Part shown: positions 1 through 11,500 of the stretch, piece after piece
Numbering within the stretch: the first letter of the stretch is position 1
Layout of the letters: each line of letters begins with the position of its first letter
NCBI GenBank assembly: GCA_947477885.1
Contig: CANJUD010000001.1
Coordinates: 531,296-595,295 of the forward strand
DNA: 64,000 bases
Direction of reading: 5' to 3'
Source of the DNA: Bacteroidota bacterium
GTDB lineage: Bacteria; Bacteroidota; Bacteroidia; UKL13-3
Made by a program: the position numbers and the translations under genes
Notes under the pieces: generated by a model
The model's database searches: none
The model's input: the letters and a program-made list of their open reading frames with translations, nothing else
Told to the model about the DNA's origin: nothing

Positions 1-2
1 AT

Positions 3-2831
3 AAACCGCAAACTATTAAGCTTAGAGACAATTTTGGAATCTTATTCGCTACCGCATCTTTCGATGGTACTTCTAGCAACTGGCCGCAAGGAGCAAACGG
101 GAATGGCCGCACGCAAGAACGCACCAGTATATATGATAGTTCTTTATATGCTTCTTCTTGGTTTAATGGATGCATTGAAGGTTCACCCGGTGGGCCTTAT
201 CAAAAATGCGATGAAAAGATTGTGATATCGGAAATAAACCATACCCCATCAAGTATTATAAATACAGGTCAATGGATTGAGATTTGGAATAAAACAAGCA
301 GTAATTATGATTTAAGTTATTATAACTTGAAAAATGGGAATGGTGGTAATTTTAGTTTCCCTCAAAATAGTGTTTTGGCAGCTAACCAGCGTATTGTGCT
401 TTCTGCTGATAGTAATAAGTTTAGAGCAGTATTTCCTTCAATACCTATTTTCGGAAATATCAATTTTACTTTGGGTAAAAATGATATTTTAAAAATATAT
501 AGTAAACAGGCCGAACTAATTTCGCAAGTAATGTTTGATGGTTCAGCGATATCAAAGGCTGATGGGAAAGGATATACTATAGAAGGGAATGATACTTTTA
601 GTAATACCGCAGCTCCAAATTATTGGTTTGCTGGTTGCTTAGGAGGTTCGCCCACAACAGCATATAGTCCTTGTTTTAACGGTGCCGTGCTCAGCGAAAT
701 GCAGTTGGCAAGTGGTAGCTGGTCTAAGAGCGGAGATTGGTTAGAATTTAAAAATAACAGTAGCTCATTTGCCACCATGGATGGATGGGAGATAAGCAAC
801 GCCAATGGTTCACTTAGCGGTCAAATACATACCGATAAAATTTTGAAACCTGGGGATTATATAGTAGTAACTCCCGACTCTTCATTATTTGCAAGTTATT
901 ATAATACTTACAATCATATATCAGGAGGTTATTATTACGATGACAATGCTGATACTATAAAAATATATAATGAAGACCACACGCTAGTATATACTATTCC
1001 CTATAATTTCTCGAAAGGTTGGACACGTGATGCATACTTAACGGATAGAACATTGGAACGCACCTCATTCAATAACGACCCTGCATTGGGTAGTTCATGG
1101 TTTGGTGGATGTTTAGAAGGTTCTCCAGGTAAAGACTATAGCACATGCTCCGAAAATTTAGTGTTCTCAGAAATCAACTATCAAAGTCACCCAAGAGCCG
1201 ATGCGGGCGATTGGTTTGAAATATGGAATACTGGAAGTCAGTTAAAAGATTTGAGCGGGTTTAATGTGCAAACCATACAAGGTGGGCAAAGTTTTACCTT
1301 GCCAGCAAACACTATTGTTCCAGCAGGTTTCCGCCTAGTTGTTATCAACGATAAAACCAAATTCAATAATATATTCCCAGTACAATCTTTCTTAAAAGCG
1401 GAGGCAACTTTCGATTTGGGTGTGAATGATGGAATAATTGTTTTGGATAAAGCAGGTAAAGTTGCGGCGGGTATTAATTATGATACATCTATATGGCCAA
1501 AAGCTGATGCGAATGGTTATACAATTGCTTTCAATGATACTGCTAAAATAACTTATTCAGCAGCTAATTGGACTAACTATTGTGTATTAGGTTCACCCGG
1601 TGCCGGTAATAGTGTTTGTAGTGGTGATGCAACTGTTTCAGAAATCATGTATAAGCCCAATCCCAAGAATAATACCGGCGATTGGATTGAATTGGCAAAT
1701 ACTAATGCAACCCCTATAGATATTAGTAATTATCTGATCATAAATAACGATTCAAGTAAAACATATATTGTACCTGAAAAAACGATTATGCTTAAAGATG
1801 AAAGATTGGTTTTTGCAAGTGACTTAACCAATTTTAACTTATATAATAGTGGAGTAAGTGCAATATCAATGAAAGGTTTCGATTTGGCTGATACGGGTGG
1901 TTATATAAAAATGTTTAATACCAAACGAAGTATGGTAGGTATATACGGATTCAATACAGGAAACGGGTGGCCTATTGAAGTAGCAGGAACTGGTCGTAGC
2001 TTGGAGCGTGACTTGAATAAACTAGCAGCAGGAACATACAATGCTTGGTTCCAAGGTTGTATTGGTGGTTCGCCAGGTGCTAATTATACAAACTGTCAAT
2101 ACCCATTGGTGGTAAGCGAAATAAACTATAACCCCGGACCCTTGTTTGACGCAGGGCAATGGCTCGAACTAAAAAATAATACCGGCGTCACTATGTTACT
2201 CGACCAATGGCGTGTTGATATTGGAGCCTTGAGCTATAAGTTCTCAGGAAACCTAACTGTGCAATCTAAACAATATCAACTAGTGAATAAGGATGATAGC
2301 AAACTATCTCAATATTGGCCTAGCGTAACCAATCACAGCACTTGGACCGGTATGGACTTGCCCAAACAAGGTAGCATTGAATTGTTTGATACCTCAGGCA
2401 AATTAAAGTTTTATATAAACTATGCCAATGTGAATCCTTGGCCTACTTGTGCCGATGGAATGGAATATACATTGGAATTAGCTGATAGCACCAAACAAGG
2501 ATTTAACAATACAAACTCATGGTTCTGTGGTTGTGCTGCTGGTTCGCCCGGCAATAAATATAGTACACCTTGTGCCTATACTGGGTTGGAAAATATCAGC
2601 AATAAAAAAGCATTTGCAGTATATCCAAATCCAAGCAATGGTATAGTTATAGTTGAGTCTTCTTATAATACAGGCCGCATAAATGTAATTGATATTACTG
2701 GCAAGCAAGTAGGTAGCTATGATTTGCAACCCAAAACAGTTTTGGATCTTTCGCAATTTGCCAAAGGAATATATTTGATTAGGATAGTTACAGGTACCGA
2801 AACACTTGAGCAAAAAGTGGTGTTAAGGTAG
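3..2831 (+). CDS. Lamin-tail-domain repeat protein with T9SS type A sorting domain (5' partial)
   Basis: The frame is open to the left window edge, so the gene starts outside; the GTG at 222 is internal, because the codons before it (about 3-221) encode the end of one more repeat. The visible 942 residues hold the tail of one repeat and five complete lamin-tail (LTD)-like repeats, each opening with a SEIN/SEM-type strand (Ser codons at 228, 693, 1167, 1638, 2115) and recurring every 155-159 residues. Most repeats close with a GC-x-x-GSPG-type linker followed by a second Cys, which suggests a repeated disulphide. The last ~80 residues form a T9SS type A sorting domain (YPNPSNG, then a GIYLIR strand and a basic end). 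It is probably an outer-surface adhesin or a matrix protein; no catalytic domain is visible in the part present. An intrinsic-terminator-like hairpin follows at 2861. Confidence 0.85.
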   Translation, partial: KPQTIKLRDNFGILFATASFDGTSSNWPQGANGNGRTQERTSIYDSSLYASSWFNGCIEGSPGGPYQKCDEKIVISEINHTPSSIINTGQWIEIWNKTSSNYDLSYYNLKNGNGGNFSFPQNSVLAANQRIVLSADSNKFRAVFPSIPIFGNINFTLGKNDILKIYSKQAELISQVMFDGSAISKADGKGYTIEGNDTFSNTAAPNYWFAGCLGGSPTTAYSPCFNGAVLSEMQLASGSWSKSGDWLEFKNNSSSFATMDGWEISNANGSLSGQIHTDKILKPGDYIVVTPDSSLFASYYNTYNHISGGYYYDDNADTIKIYNEDHTLVYTIPYNFSKGWTRDAYLTDRTLERTSFNNDPALGSSWFGGCLEGSPGKDYSTCSENLVFSEINYQSHPRADAGDWFEIWNTGSQLKDLSGFNVQTIQGGQSFTLPANTIVPAGFRLVVINDKTKFNNIFPVQSFLKAEATFDLGVNDGIIVLDKAGKVAAGINYDTSIWPKADANGYTIAFNDTAKITYSAANWTNYCVLGSPGAGNSVCSGDATVSEIMYKPNPKNNTGDWIELANTNATPIDISNYLIINNDSSKTYIVPEKTIMLKDERLVFASDLTNFNLYNSGVSAISMKGFDLADTGGYIKMFNTKRSMVGIYGFNTGNGWPIEVAGTGRSLERDLNKLAAGTYNAWFQGCIGGSPGANYTNCQYPLVVSEINYNPGPLFDAGQWLELKNNTGVTMLLDQWRVDIGALSYKFSGNLTVQSKQYQLVNKDDSKLSQYWPSVTNHSTWTGMDLPKQGSIELFDTSGKLKFYINYANVNPWPTCADGMEYTLELADSTKQGFNNTNSWFCGCAAGSPGNKYSTPCAYTGLENISNKKAFAVYPNPSNGIVIVESSYNTGRINVIDITGKQVGSYDLQPKTVLDLSQFAKGIYLIRIVTGTETLEQKVVLR

Positions 2832-2852
2832 TAGTATATTGTATAGTTCGTA

Positions 2853-4997
2853 ATGGAAATAAAACCACCGATAGCTGAACACAGGCCGCAGTCTGAGCTT
2901 GGCAATCGGTGGTTTTTTTATGTTGCCAACCGAACTATTATATTGAGTTTTCTGGTTTTTATTTTCAGTAATACATTCGCTCAAAGTTTAAACAAGCATG
3001 CTTTGGTCATGCTTAATGGAGAGGATGGCATAGAAAAACTGACGAGCAATAATGACATACATATTATAAAATGTTTGTCGAAACTCTATCATATATATAT
3101 GGTGGAACCTAATGCGCCAAGTGATCTAGAACAATTTATTATAGCACTTAAGAAGAGACCCGAAGTAGTAATAGCTCAACTTAACCACAAAGTATTTTTA
3201 CGAGGAATACCCAATGATACTTTTTTTAATAAGCAATGGCATTTGCAAAATACTGCAAGTCCTACAATTCATATTGGGGCAGTAAATGTGTGGGACAGCA
3301 CAACTGGGGGCATTACAAAAACTGGCGATACTATAGTGCTGGGTTTGGTAGAATTGGGATTAGAGATTACACATCCTGATCTCCAACAAAATTTATTCAT
3401 CAACCACCCCGAAATTCCCAATAACCAAATTGATGATGATAGTAATGGGTACGTTGACGACTATCACGGTTATAATACAGTGCTAGGCAACGATAGTATA
3501 CCACCCTCTGGCCACGGAACTTCTGTAGCAGGTGTGATGGGTGCAGTAGGCAACAATAAAATAGGGGTAAGTGGTATAAACTGGAATGTAAAAATACTTC
3601 CTGTGGCTTTCCCTACTGCCGATGAAGCCAGCGTAATTGAAGCTTATAGCTATTATGCCCAAATGAAAAAGTATTATATTCAAAGCCAAGGGAAAAAAGG
3701 TGCTTTTGTGGTGTCAGTCAATTCCTCATTTGGTATTGATAATGGCAACCCAAAAGATTATCCGCTTTGGTGTGCCATGTATGATAGTTTGGGGCAATTG
3801 GGTATAGTAAGTGTGGCAGCCACAGCCAATTCAGCTATTAATACCGATGTATCATTGGATATGCCCACCAGTTGTTTGAGTCATTTTTTGGTGATGGTAA
3901 CCAATCACGATGTAACAGGAGTTATTAATAATACTGCTGCTTTTGGCAAACGCAATATTGATATAGCTGCACCAGGAACTGATATTTATACCACAGGTTC
4001 AAATGGCAATTATAATTTTGATGGAGGTACTTCATTTGCCGCACCGCAAGTAACGGGGGGAATTGGATTATTATATAGTGCTGCTTGCCCCGCTACTATA
4101 AATTGGGTGAAGAACAATCCAGCATATGGTGCATTGTTTTTTAAATCTATAGTAATGAATGGTGCCAAACGAGATAATAATTTTAGCAGTTTAACCCAAT
4201 GCGGCGGAGGGCTTTATTTACCCAGTGCTTTTGATTTATTAAAAACCGGATTTTGTGGAATAGATAGTTTCCCTTTGGCTGCCATATATTTTAACCAAAC
4301 ACAGATTTGTCCTAGGGAACTAACACAATTAATTTGTTTGAAGAATGATTATATAAAAACTGTGAGTTGGTTTGTAAATGGCATACCTGCAGGTAATACT
4401 GACACCATAACTTGGCAGAATGATACTGCTGGTTATTATGATATTAAATTGGTGGTGGCCAATAATTTATTAACTGATACTTTGGAACTGAAAAAATATA
4501 TTCGGGTATTAAATCTTCCGCAGAAACCAGTTATACAAGTAAACACGAGCTACCTTACCACGCAAAATGCAGTAGTAAATTGGTACGATACTGCTGGAAC
4601 TTTACTAGGAACAGGAGTTAATTATACCCCAATACAAAAAGGCAGGTATTACTGCGCGTATACCAATCCTGATCTATGCACTTCTACTGCAGATGCAGTT
4701 AATTTTTATGGAGTTGGAATCTCGAGCACATTTGAAAATGGAACGATAGAGATTTATCCAAATCCAGTATCTCAAGATTTATATATCGAGAACAAAATTT
4801 CTAACACCATCCAATCGGATAATTTGACGATAGAAATTTTTGACCCAATGGGTGGTTTGATTTTAGAAAAAAAAGTATTTTTAACTAAAGGATCAAAGGA
4901 GTTAATTCCATTCTCAAATTTTTCGGCTGGACTTTACCTGGTGCGAGTTAGCGACATGAATGGAGATATTTGGGTACAGAAAATTGTGAAGAACTAA
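2853..4997 (+). CDS. S8 (subtilisin-like) family protein with T9SS type A sorting domain
   Basis: Predicted secreted subtilase of 714 residues. A hydrophobic signal segment lies at about residues 28-44 (ILSFLVFIFSNTFAQS). The S8 domain covers about 150-470: His is in HGTSVAG and Ser in GTSFAAP, but the usual catalytic Asp motif (DTG) reads VELG, with Glu at residue 167 (codon 3351-3353). This is an unusual triad that may alter or abolish activity. A PKD/Ig-like region follows, and the C-terminus is a T9SS type A domain (YPNPVSQ ... GLYLVRV). The start is uncertain: ATG 2853 is the only in-frame ATG but puts a terminator-like hairpin in the N-terminus; TTG 2943 is an alternative. It likely acts on or outside the outer membrane after T9SS export. 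Confidence 0.8.
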   Translation: MEIKPPIAEHRPQSELGNRWFFYVANRTIILSFLVFIFSNTFAQSLNKHALVMLNGEDGIEKLTSNNDIHIIKCLSKLYHIYMVEPNAPSDLEQFIIALKKRPEVVIAQLNHKVFLRGIPNDTFFNKQWHLQNTASPTIHIGAVNVWDSTTGGITKTGDTIVLGLVELGLEITHPDLQQNLFINHPEIPNNQIDDDSNGYVDDYHGYNTVLGNDSIPPSGHGTSVAGVMGAVGNNKIGVSGINWNVKILPVAFPTADEASVIEAYSYYAQMKKYYIQSQGKKGAFVVSVNSSFGIDNGNPKDYPLWCAMYDSLGQLGIVSVAATANSAINTDVSLDMPTSCLSHFLVMVTNHDVTGVINNTAAFGKRNIDIAAPGTDIYTTGSNGNYNFDGGTSFAAPQVTGGIGLLYSAACPATINWVKNNPAYGALFFKSIVMNGAKRDNNFSSLTQCGGGLYLPSAFDLLKTGFCGIDSFPLAAIYFNQTQICPRELTQLICLKNDYIKTVSWFVNGIPAGNTDTITWQNDTAGYYDIKLVVANNLLTDTLELKKYIRVLNLPQKPVIQVNTSYLTTQNAVVNWYDTAGTLLGTGVNYTPIQKGRYYCAYTNPDLCTSTADAVNFYGVGISSTFENGTIEIYPNPVSQDLYIENKISNTIQSDNLTIEIFDPMGGLILEKKVFLTKGSKELIPFSNFSAGLYLVRVSDMNGDIWVQKIVKN
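2861..2919 (+). terminator. Terminator-like hairpin behind the LTD repeat gene
   Basis: Complementary arms at 2861-2872 (AAAACCACCGAT) and 2905-2919 (ATCGGTGG then seven T) enclose a 32-nt loop. Stem plus T-run fit an intrinsic terminator for the upstream gene. It lies inside the first codons of the next reading frame if that frame starts at ATG 2853, so it bears on that gene's start. An outer pair, ATAGTTCG (2843-2850) and CGAACTAT (from 2931), could extend the structure. Confidence 0.65.
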
Positions 4998-5508
4998 GTA
5001 ATAGTATCGCGTCTTAAATTTAGAGCTTTGAGCAGACAATAATATGTCTTATATTCGCGTAGAATTATAGGCAAATGGGGGTTTTCTATATTCTTCCAAC
5101 TATCTTTTAAAATATTTTCATAATATGGATTCCACTGTGTTCATCTCAGTGCTAGTAGTATTTGCAAATTTGAATCGATGCCTATGATTTTAAAAGTATA
5201 AACAAACGGGAATTGGAGAAAAAAGATCGTAATTCACAGATTTACAAGTTTATGCAAATCATATGGAGCTAGTGATGCAAATCATTATGCCGTCCAAAAA
5301 GTCGCAGTTTCTTTGCACTATCAAATCAATCAAAATGAATCAATTCAAAATCATTAACCAAAGTATTAAAATAGCAGGCATTCTGTTGTTTAAAACGGGG
5401 ATGGCATTTATCGAATTCTTATTTAAAAGATTATCAATGATAAAGCCAACCATTCAGACAAAAAATTTGTCTATACGGTTATTAATCAATAAATTTACCC
5501 CTTCAAAA
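4998..5508. other. Intergenic region before the giant FnIII gene
   Basis: No gene or RNA is recognisable here. The downstream reading frame is open from 5263, but the stretch 5263-5508 encodes a basic, irregular sequence with several Met codons ahead of a good signal peptide, so I treat it as leader rather than protein. I see no convincing terminator or complete promoter. Confidence 0.4.
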
Positions 5509-8500
5509 ATGACCCAAAAATCATTTGCTTTTCTATTATTAATGTTAGCCCTAGCGGGTATGACCAATCGTGTGCAGGCCACCCACTTAATGGGGGGCGA
5601 TTTTACCTACAGATATTTATATACCCAGAGCAATAAAGTTTACTATGAAACCAAGCTGGTTTTATACCGTAACTGCAATTCGGCTACTGGATTTGGCAAT
5701 CCTATTTGCATGGGAGTTTACAAGGGAACTAACTATGGTTCAATTGGCTCGAGGAGCGTGTACATCTATGGTGGGAAAGCCAATAATGTTACCCCAACCT
5801 GTATTCCAGCCTCAGGTATTTGTATTGAAGAAGCTATTTATATTGACACCTTAAATTATCCTACCAATCAAAGCTATGGTGTATACGTTACTTGTGGCGG
5901 CACGGCTAGGAACAATGCAATTGTTAATCTTGACCTCACAACAGGAAATGCAGGAATGGCATTGCAAATTTATATCCCACCCCCAAACCAGTATATTAAT
6001 AGTTCGCCAGCCTTTGTAAATAAGCCACTTCCATTTTTGTGTACAGGTAAGCAAATGGTTTTTAGCAATAATGCCTATGACGCCGACGGAGATTCTGTAG
6101 TCTTTAGTTTTGTGTTGCCTTACGGATCAAATAATCCAGGCGGTGGTTGCCCTACCTCAGGCTATCCAGTGCCACCACCTTTGAGTAGTACTCCTTGCAA
6201 ATGGGCATCAGGCTATTCTGTCAGTCAGCCTTTTGGTTCTAGCGGTTCTATTGTAATGGATACTTTTACAGGTGAAATTACAGCAACGGCACCTGCGCAA
6301 TCAAATTATGTTATAGCTATAGAAATTCAAGAATATCGCACTCTTTCAAATGGTTCCGTAGTATTGATGAGTGCGGTGAGGAGAGATTTGCAAGTGGTTT
6401 CAAAAACTTGTGCCAATTATTACCCGCCTAAGCTTGTGAGTTATGGAAGTACTACTGCAAAATCTGTAAAAGTAGGAGACTCTATCTGTTTTAATATTAC
6501 GGGTGCCGATTCCTTAGGCGACTCTGTTTTTATTTCAGCCAGTGGTGTAATGTTCGATACTTTATCGGGTGGAACCCCGCCTTTGGCCACGTTTACAAAA
6601 AAAGGGGGAGACAGTTTGGTAACACAACAGTTTTGTTGGAAACCCGGTTGCAACCATGCGCGTTCGCAGCCTTATATAATGACCGTAGATTTGATAAACG
6701 CAAACTGTGGAAGTGATCAAAAAACTTTTACAGTTACAGTTAATCAAATGCCCACAGGCAACACGCCGCAACTGCGATGTGCAGATGTAGTCAGTAGTAA
6801 TCAAGTAAAAATAACTTGGATAAACCCAGCAAGTCAAAGCTCATACACTACTAAATATTATGTGTTAAGAAAACCAATTTCGGGCAGCTATACGCTAATC
6901 GATTCTGTAAGTTTAACTGCTACTAGTTACACTGATAATTCAGTAACCAATGCCACATCAACACAATATGTATATCAAATTGTTCCAGTAAATACTTGCG
7001 GAAATTATGGTAGTGGAAATTCAATTTCAACCATTCTTCTCAGCGGTACCCTTAGCGGGCAGAGTGTGGTAAACTTAACTTGGAATGATCCCACATCAGT
7101 TTACAAACCTTATAAATTCTTTTTATATAAAGATGATGGCAGTGGCACGTGGACTTATGCTGACAGCACGGTAAACGATTCTATTTCGCAATATGCCAGG
7201 GGTTGTACCTCTTCTCACCGTTACAAAGTGGTAGCATATGACAGTGTTGGTGGTTGCACTTCATCTTCAACTTATTCTTCTTTCTATACTTTAAAAGATA
7301 AACTACCTCCAGTTATTCAAGGTTTTGTAAAGGCTACGATTACACCTTCAGGCCAGCAGGTTCAGCTTGAGTGGAAACCCAATGACTCGCTTGATGTCGC
7401 TTGGTTTTATGTATATCGCAAAACTACTGGGGCTTTTGTGTTCTTGGATTCAGTGAAAAGTAATAGCAGTCTTTACTATAAATATATTGACAATACGGCC
7501 AATATTAACAGTGGCAACCTTCCATATCATTACAAAATACAGGCTGTTGATAGTTGTGGCAATATAGGTTCTATGTACGAGCCCCATGCTCCAGTTAACT
7601 TGCAGGGCCAAGCTCAAAATTTTAGAGTGAAACTTTGGTGGTACAATTATCAAGGCTTTAAAGGTTTCAGCAAAGTGGTATTAGTAAGGGCAGATACAGG
7701 GAGCAATTACGTGTGGGCCGCTTATAAAACACTTACCGTGAGCGATTCTATAGTATATGATTCAGCAGTATCATGTTATTCTCGTTATTGGTATAAAGTT
7801 CAGTTTTATGATGTGAGGGATACCACATTATATACAGAAAGTGACACCATTATTTTAACACCTACTGATACAATTAAACCCGAAGCTGCTAGTGTAGAAA
7901 TGGCTACTGTAATTAGTGGCACACAAATAAATTTATTATTTAATCCAAGTGTTTCTAAAGACGTGGACAGGTATTTTATATATAAATCTACCAATGGTGG
8001 ATCTTATGTATTAGATACGGTACTAACCTATCCTCCGGGAAATCCTATTATATATACCGATAAAAAAGTTGATGCGTTAAATAATAGATATTGTTATTAT
8101 ATAAAGCCACACGATAGTTGCCAAAATTTGGAATCCGTAGATTCAACTATTCATTGTGCGATGCAACTTCATGCACAGCCTGGTAATAACCGCGTATTTT
8201 TACAGTTCTATGGATATAAAGGTTTTGCAGTTAGCGATTATAATATACAAAGATGGAACAATGGTTCATGGTTAAATATCCATAATGAAACCGCTGGCGA
8301 TACCTCTTTTATTGATAGTGTTGGTGTGCATTGCAAATTGAACTATTATAGAATACAAGCTTTATATCAGGGTGGTTATCCTACCTCGTATTCAGATACC
8401 ATTGCTATACAACCTTTCGATACACAGCCTCCGCCAAGGCCCGTATTTGATTATGTTATCACAACAAATCACACACGCCTCGATCTGAACTGGAGCCAAA

Positions 8501-11500
8501 CTGATAAAGATGTAAACCGTCTTATATTATATAGAGCTTTGAATAATGGAATACCTGTTCCATATGATACATTGCCAGGCACTACCACCCATTATTCCGA
8601 TTCAAATGTGGATGCTGCAAAGTACCATTATACCTATACACTTGAAGCTTTCGATAGTTGTTCTAACAATAGCAGTGGTAAAGCATTGCAGCATAATTCC
8701 ATCAACTTGGATGCGCAATTAGATATTTGCAACAGGTTGTATAAGATGAAATGGAATACCTACAAAAATTGGCCTGCAAATGTAGCAGCATATCAACTTT
8801 ATCGCAGCAGTAATGGCGGAGCATATTCAGTATATAAGAATTTTAGCTACATTGATTCTACTTATACTGACACTGCGATTTCAGTAAATACTTTTTATAG
8901 ATATGTAATAGTTGCACTTGAAAATGGTGGCGGTGGCAACATGAGCAAAAGTGATACAGTTAATTTTGATTTCAAAAATGTTCGTGGGCCAGTAATACAT
9001 TCAGTGAGCAAAGTGGCAACCTCTACTACCAATGGTGCTGTGCTAATTGCATGGAAAGCTTTGGAGTTGGATTCATTTGTTAAATTTTCTCGATTATATT
9101 ATTCAAGTACAGGTACCGCAGGTAGTTATTCTTTATTGAAAGACAATATATCTTTAACACGCGATACATTTACCCACATGGGTATAAATACACGCACCAA
9201 AAATCATTGGTATTATATGGTAAGTGTGGATTCGTGTAATATAGTTACTGATAGCAATGGGTTTCATAAAACAATGGATTTGAGTGTGACACTTAAAAAA
9301 CTAAGAAACAAATTAAACTGGACTCCTTACCTAGGATGGAAAGTTGGAAGCTATATAATCATGCGTCAAGACACCGGTGGATTTTATCCCGCGGGAACTG
9401 TTGCAGGAATAGATACTTTCTTTACAGATTTCCCTTCACCCTGCAATGGATATGTTACTTATGCAGTAGTTGCAAAAGATACAAATGGCGTATATTATAG
9501 TTTAAGTGATACCGTTACTTTGCCTCCAATTGATACTGCATTTATTGCATTGGGTGTATTGAAAAATGTAACTGTTCACGATAATCAAGTAATTCAAATT
9601 GATATCGTAGAACAAGATTCAGTTTCTATATTTGGATATGCTATAAAACGTAAAGAACGCGATTCGAGTAATTGGACACAACGTGCATTTTTATATAGTG
9701 TGGCACCAGGCAATGTATTTACTTTCTATGATACTGCCGATGTGCAAAACCGTTATTATAATTATCAGGTTGCAGTAGTAGATTCTTGTTTGAATGCATC
9801 ATATTCTGTTACCTTTAGTCAAATGCAACTTACAGGTAAAGCAGGTCATTTACAGAATACACTTACTTGGAACAAATTTGCAGGTTATAATACACAACGT
9901 TATGAAGTAACAGAACTATTACCCAATGGTGGTTTCTTAAGGTTAGATACATTGTCGCCATCAGATAGTACATGGACACATGATAGTTTGTTATGTAATA
10001 TATCTCACACCTATTTTATTATAGCCGTTGAAAATAATACAGGCCGCGAAAGTTATTCAGACACTATCATACTTACTCCTTTCGATTCGGTTCCTCCTGC
10101 ACAGGTAAAAATAATCAACGCAACGGTTGTTAATAATAATACCTTAACTGTAAACTGGCAAGCATCATCTGCTGATGTTGGACAGTATGTATTATCATGT
10201 AAATCACCCAATGGGAATTGGATAAAAGTTGATACTTTATCGGCAAGTACTTTAACCTACGATATAACACCCTTACCTGTTGCCGACTCAGCATATAGTG
10301 TTTCAATTATTGCTTATGATAGTTGTGCTATGAATGCATCAGCGGTTTCTGCTACGCACACTAGTGTAAATTTGAGCGGAAATGCCGTGAATTTGGGCGT
10401 AAAACTTAATTGGAATATATATACTGGTTTCCCTATTAAAGATCAAGAAGTAGAAAGGTTTATTGATGGTGCGTGGTCAACCATAATCATTACTGACGAC
10501 AAAACAAACATAGTCAGTGTTGACACTTTGGGTTGTAATACAAGCCAATATTTCCGAATTAAAACAAATGGATTTGGGGGTGTAACTGCTTATTCTGATA
10601 GCATATTGTTAATTCCTTATGATACTATTAAACCTGAACCCGCAGTTGTAAAATTGGCTACAGTAGTTAATAGTAATTTGATAAGATTAGAATGGTTTGC
10701 AAGTGCAAGCCCTGATGTGAAGTTCTATAATATATATAGGAATAATGGTTCAGGAATTTTTACCAATATTGCACAAGTTACCAATGTATTATATTATAAT
10801 GATTCAACAGTATCAGCTAACCAGCAATCATATTCTTATTATGTAGTTGCTATTGATAGTTGTAATACCAATAATATATCTATACCTAGCGATACTGAAT
10901 GCACTGTTAAACTACAATTCCACTATCAAGCTTGTTTTCCAGAAATTAATATCTCATGGAGTGCATATAAATATTTTGGAGATAAACTTTCGAAATATGA
11001 AGTATATAGAAAAGATAGTTTAGGTGTTAAATCATTATATATTGCTGATTCAAATACCCTTACTTATAAAGACTCAGGTATTAATTTGGGCAGTACTTAT
11101 AGTTATGTAGTAGTTGCCAGCAGTAGTGATGGAACCACCTATTCATTAAGTGATACATTAGATGTGGTGCCTTATAATTTTCCATTCTCTAAGGCTCCAA
11201 ATATCTATAATGCAACAACAACAGCTACTAGTTCTACAGTGGGAGAAGTTACCTTTAATTGGGCCAAAACAACAGATACTTTGGTTAGAAAATATCAAAT
11301 ATATTATTGGAATGGCAGCCCATTCAGCAAATACTATTTGTATTATGAAACTACCAATATGAATGATACTAGCTACGTGATGGATAGTATCGATACACAG
11401 AATGGTAAAAATTATTTCAAGATGGTATTCCGTGACTTATGCGACCGTGAAGGTGCTTATACTGAAGTTCACAAAACAATGGATTTATCTGTTACCCCAG

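Noticed and set aside
34..225. Plus-strand 63-codon ORF in another frame at the left edge
   Set aside because: It lies wholly inside the first LTD gene's frame extension, which has the repeat's conserved linker.
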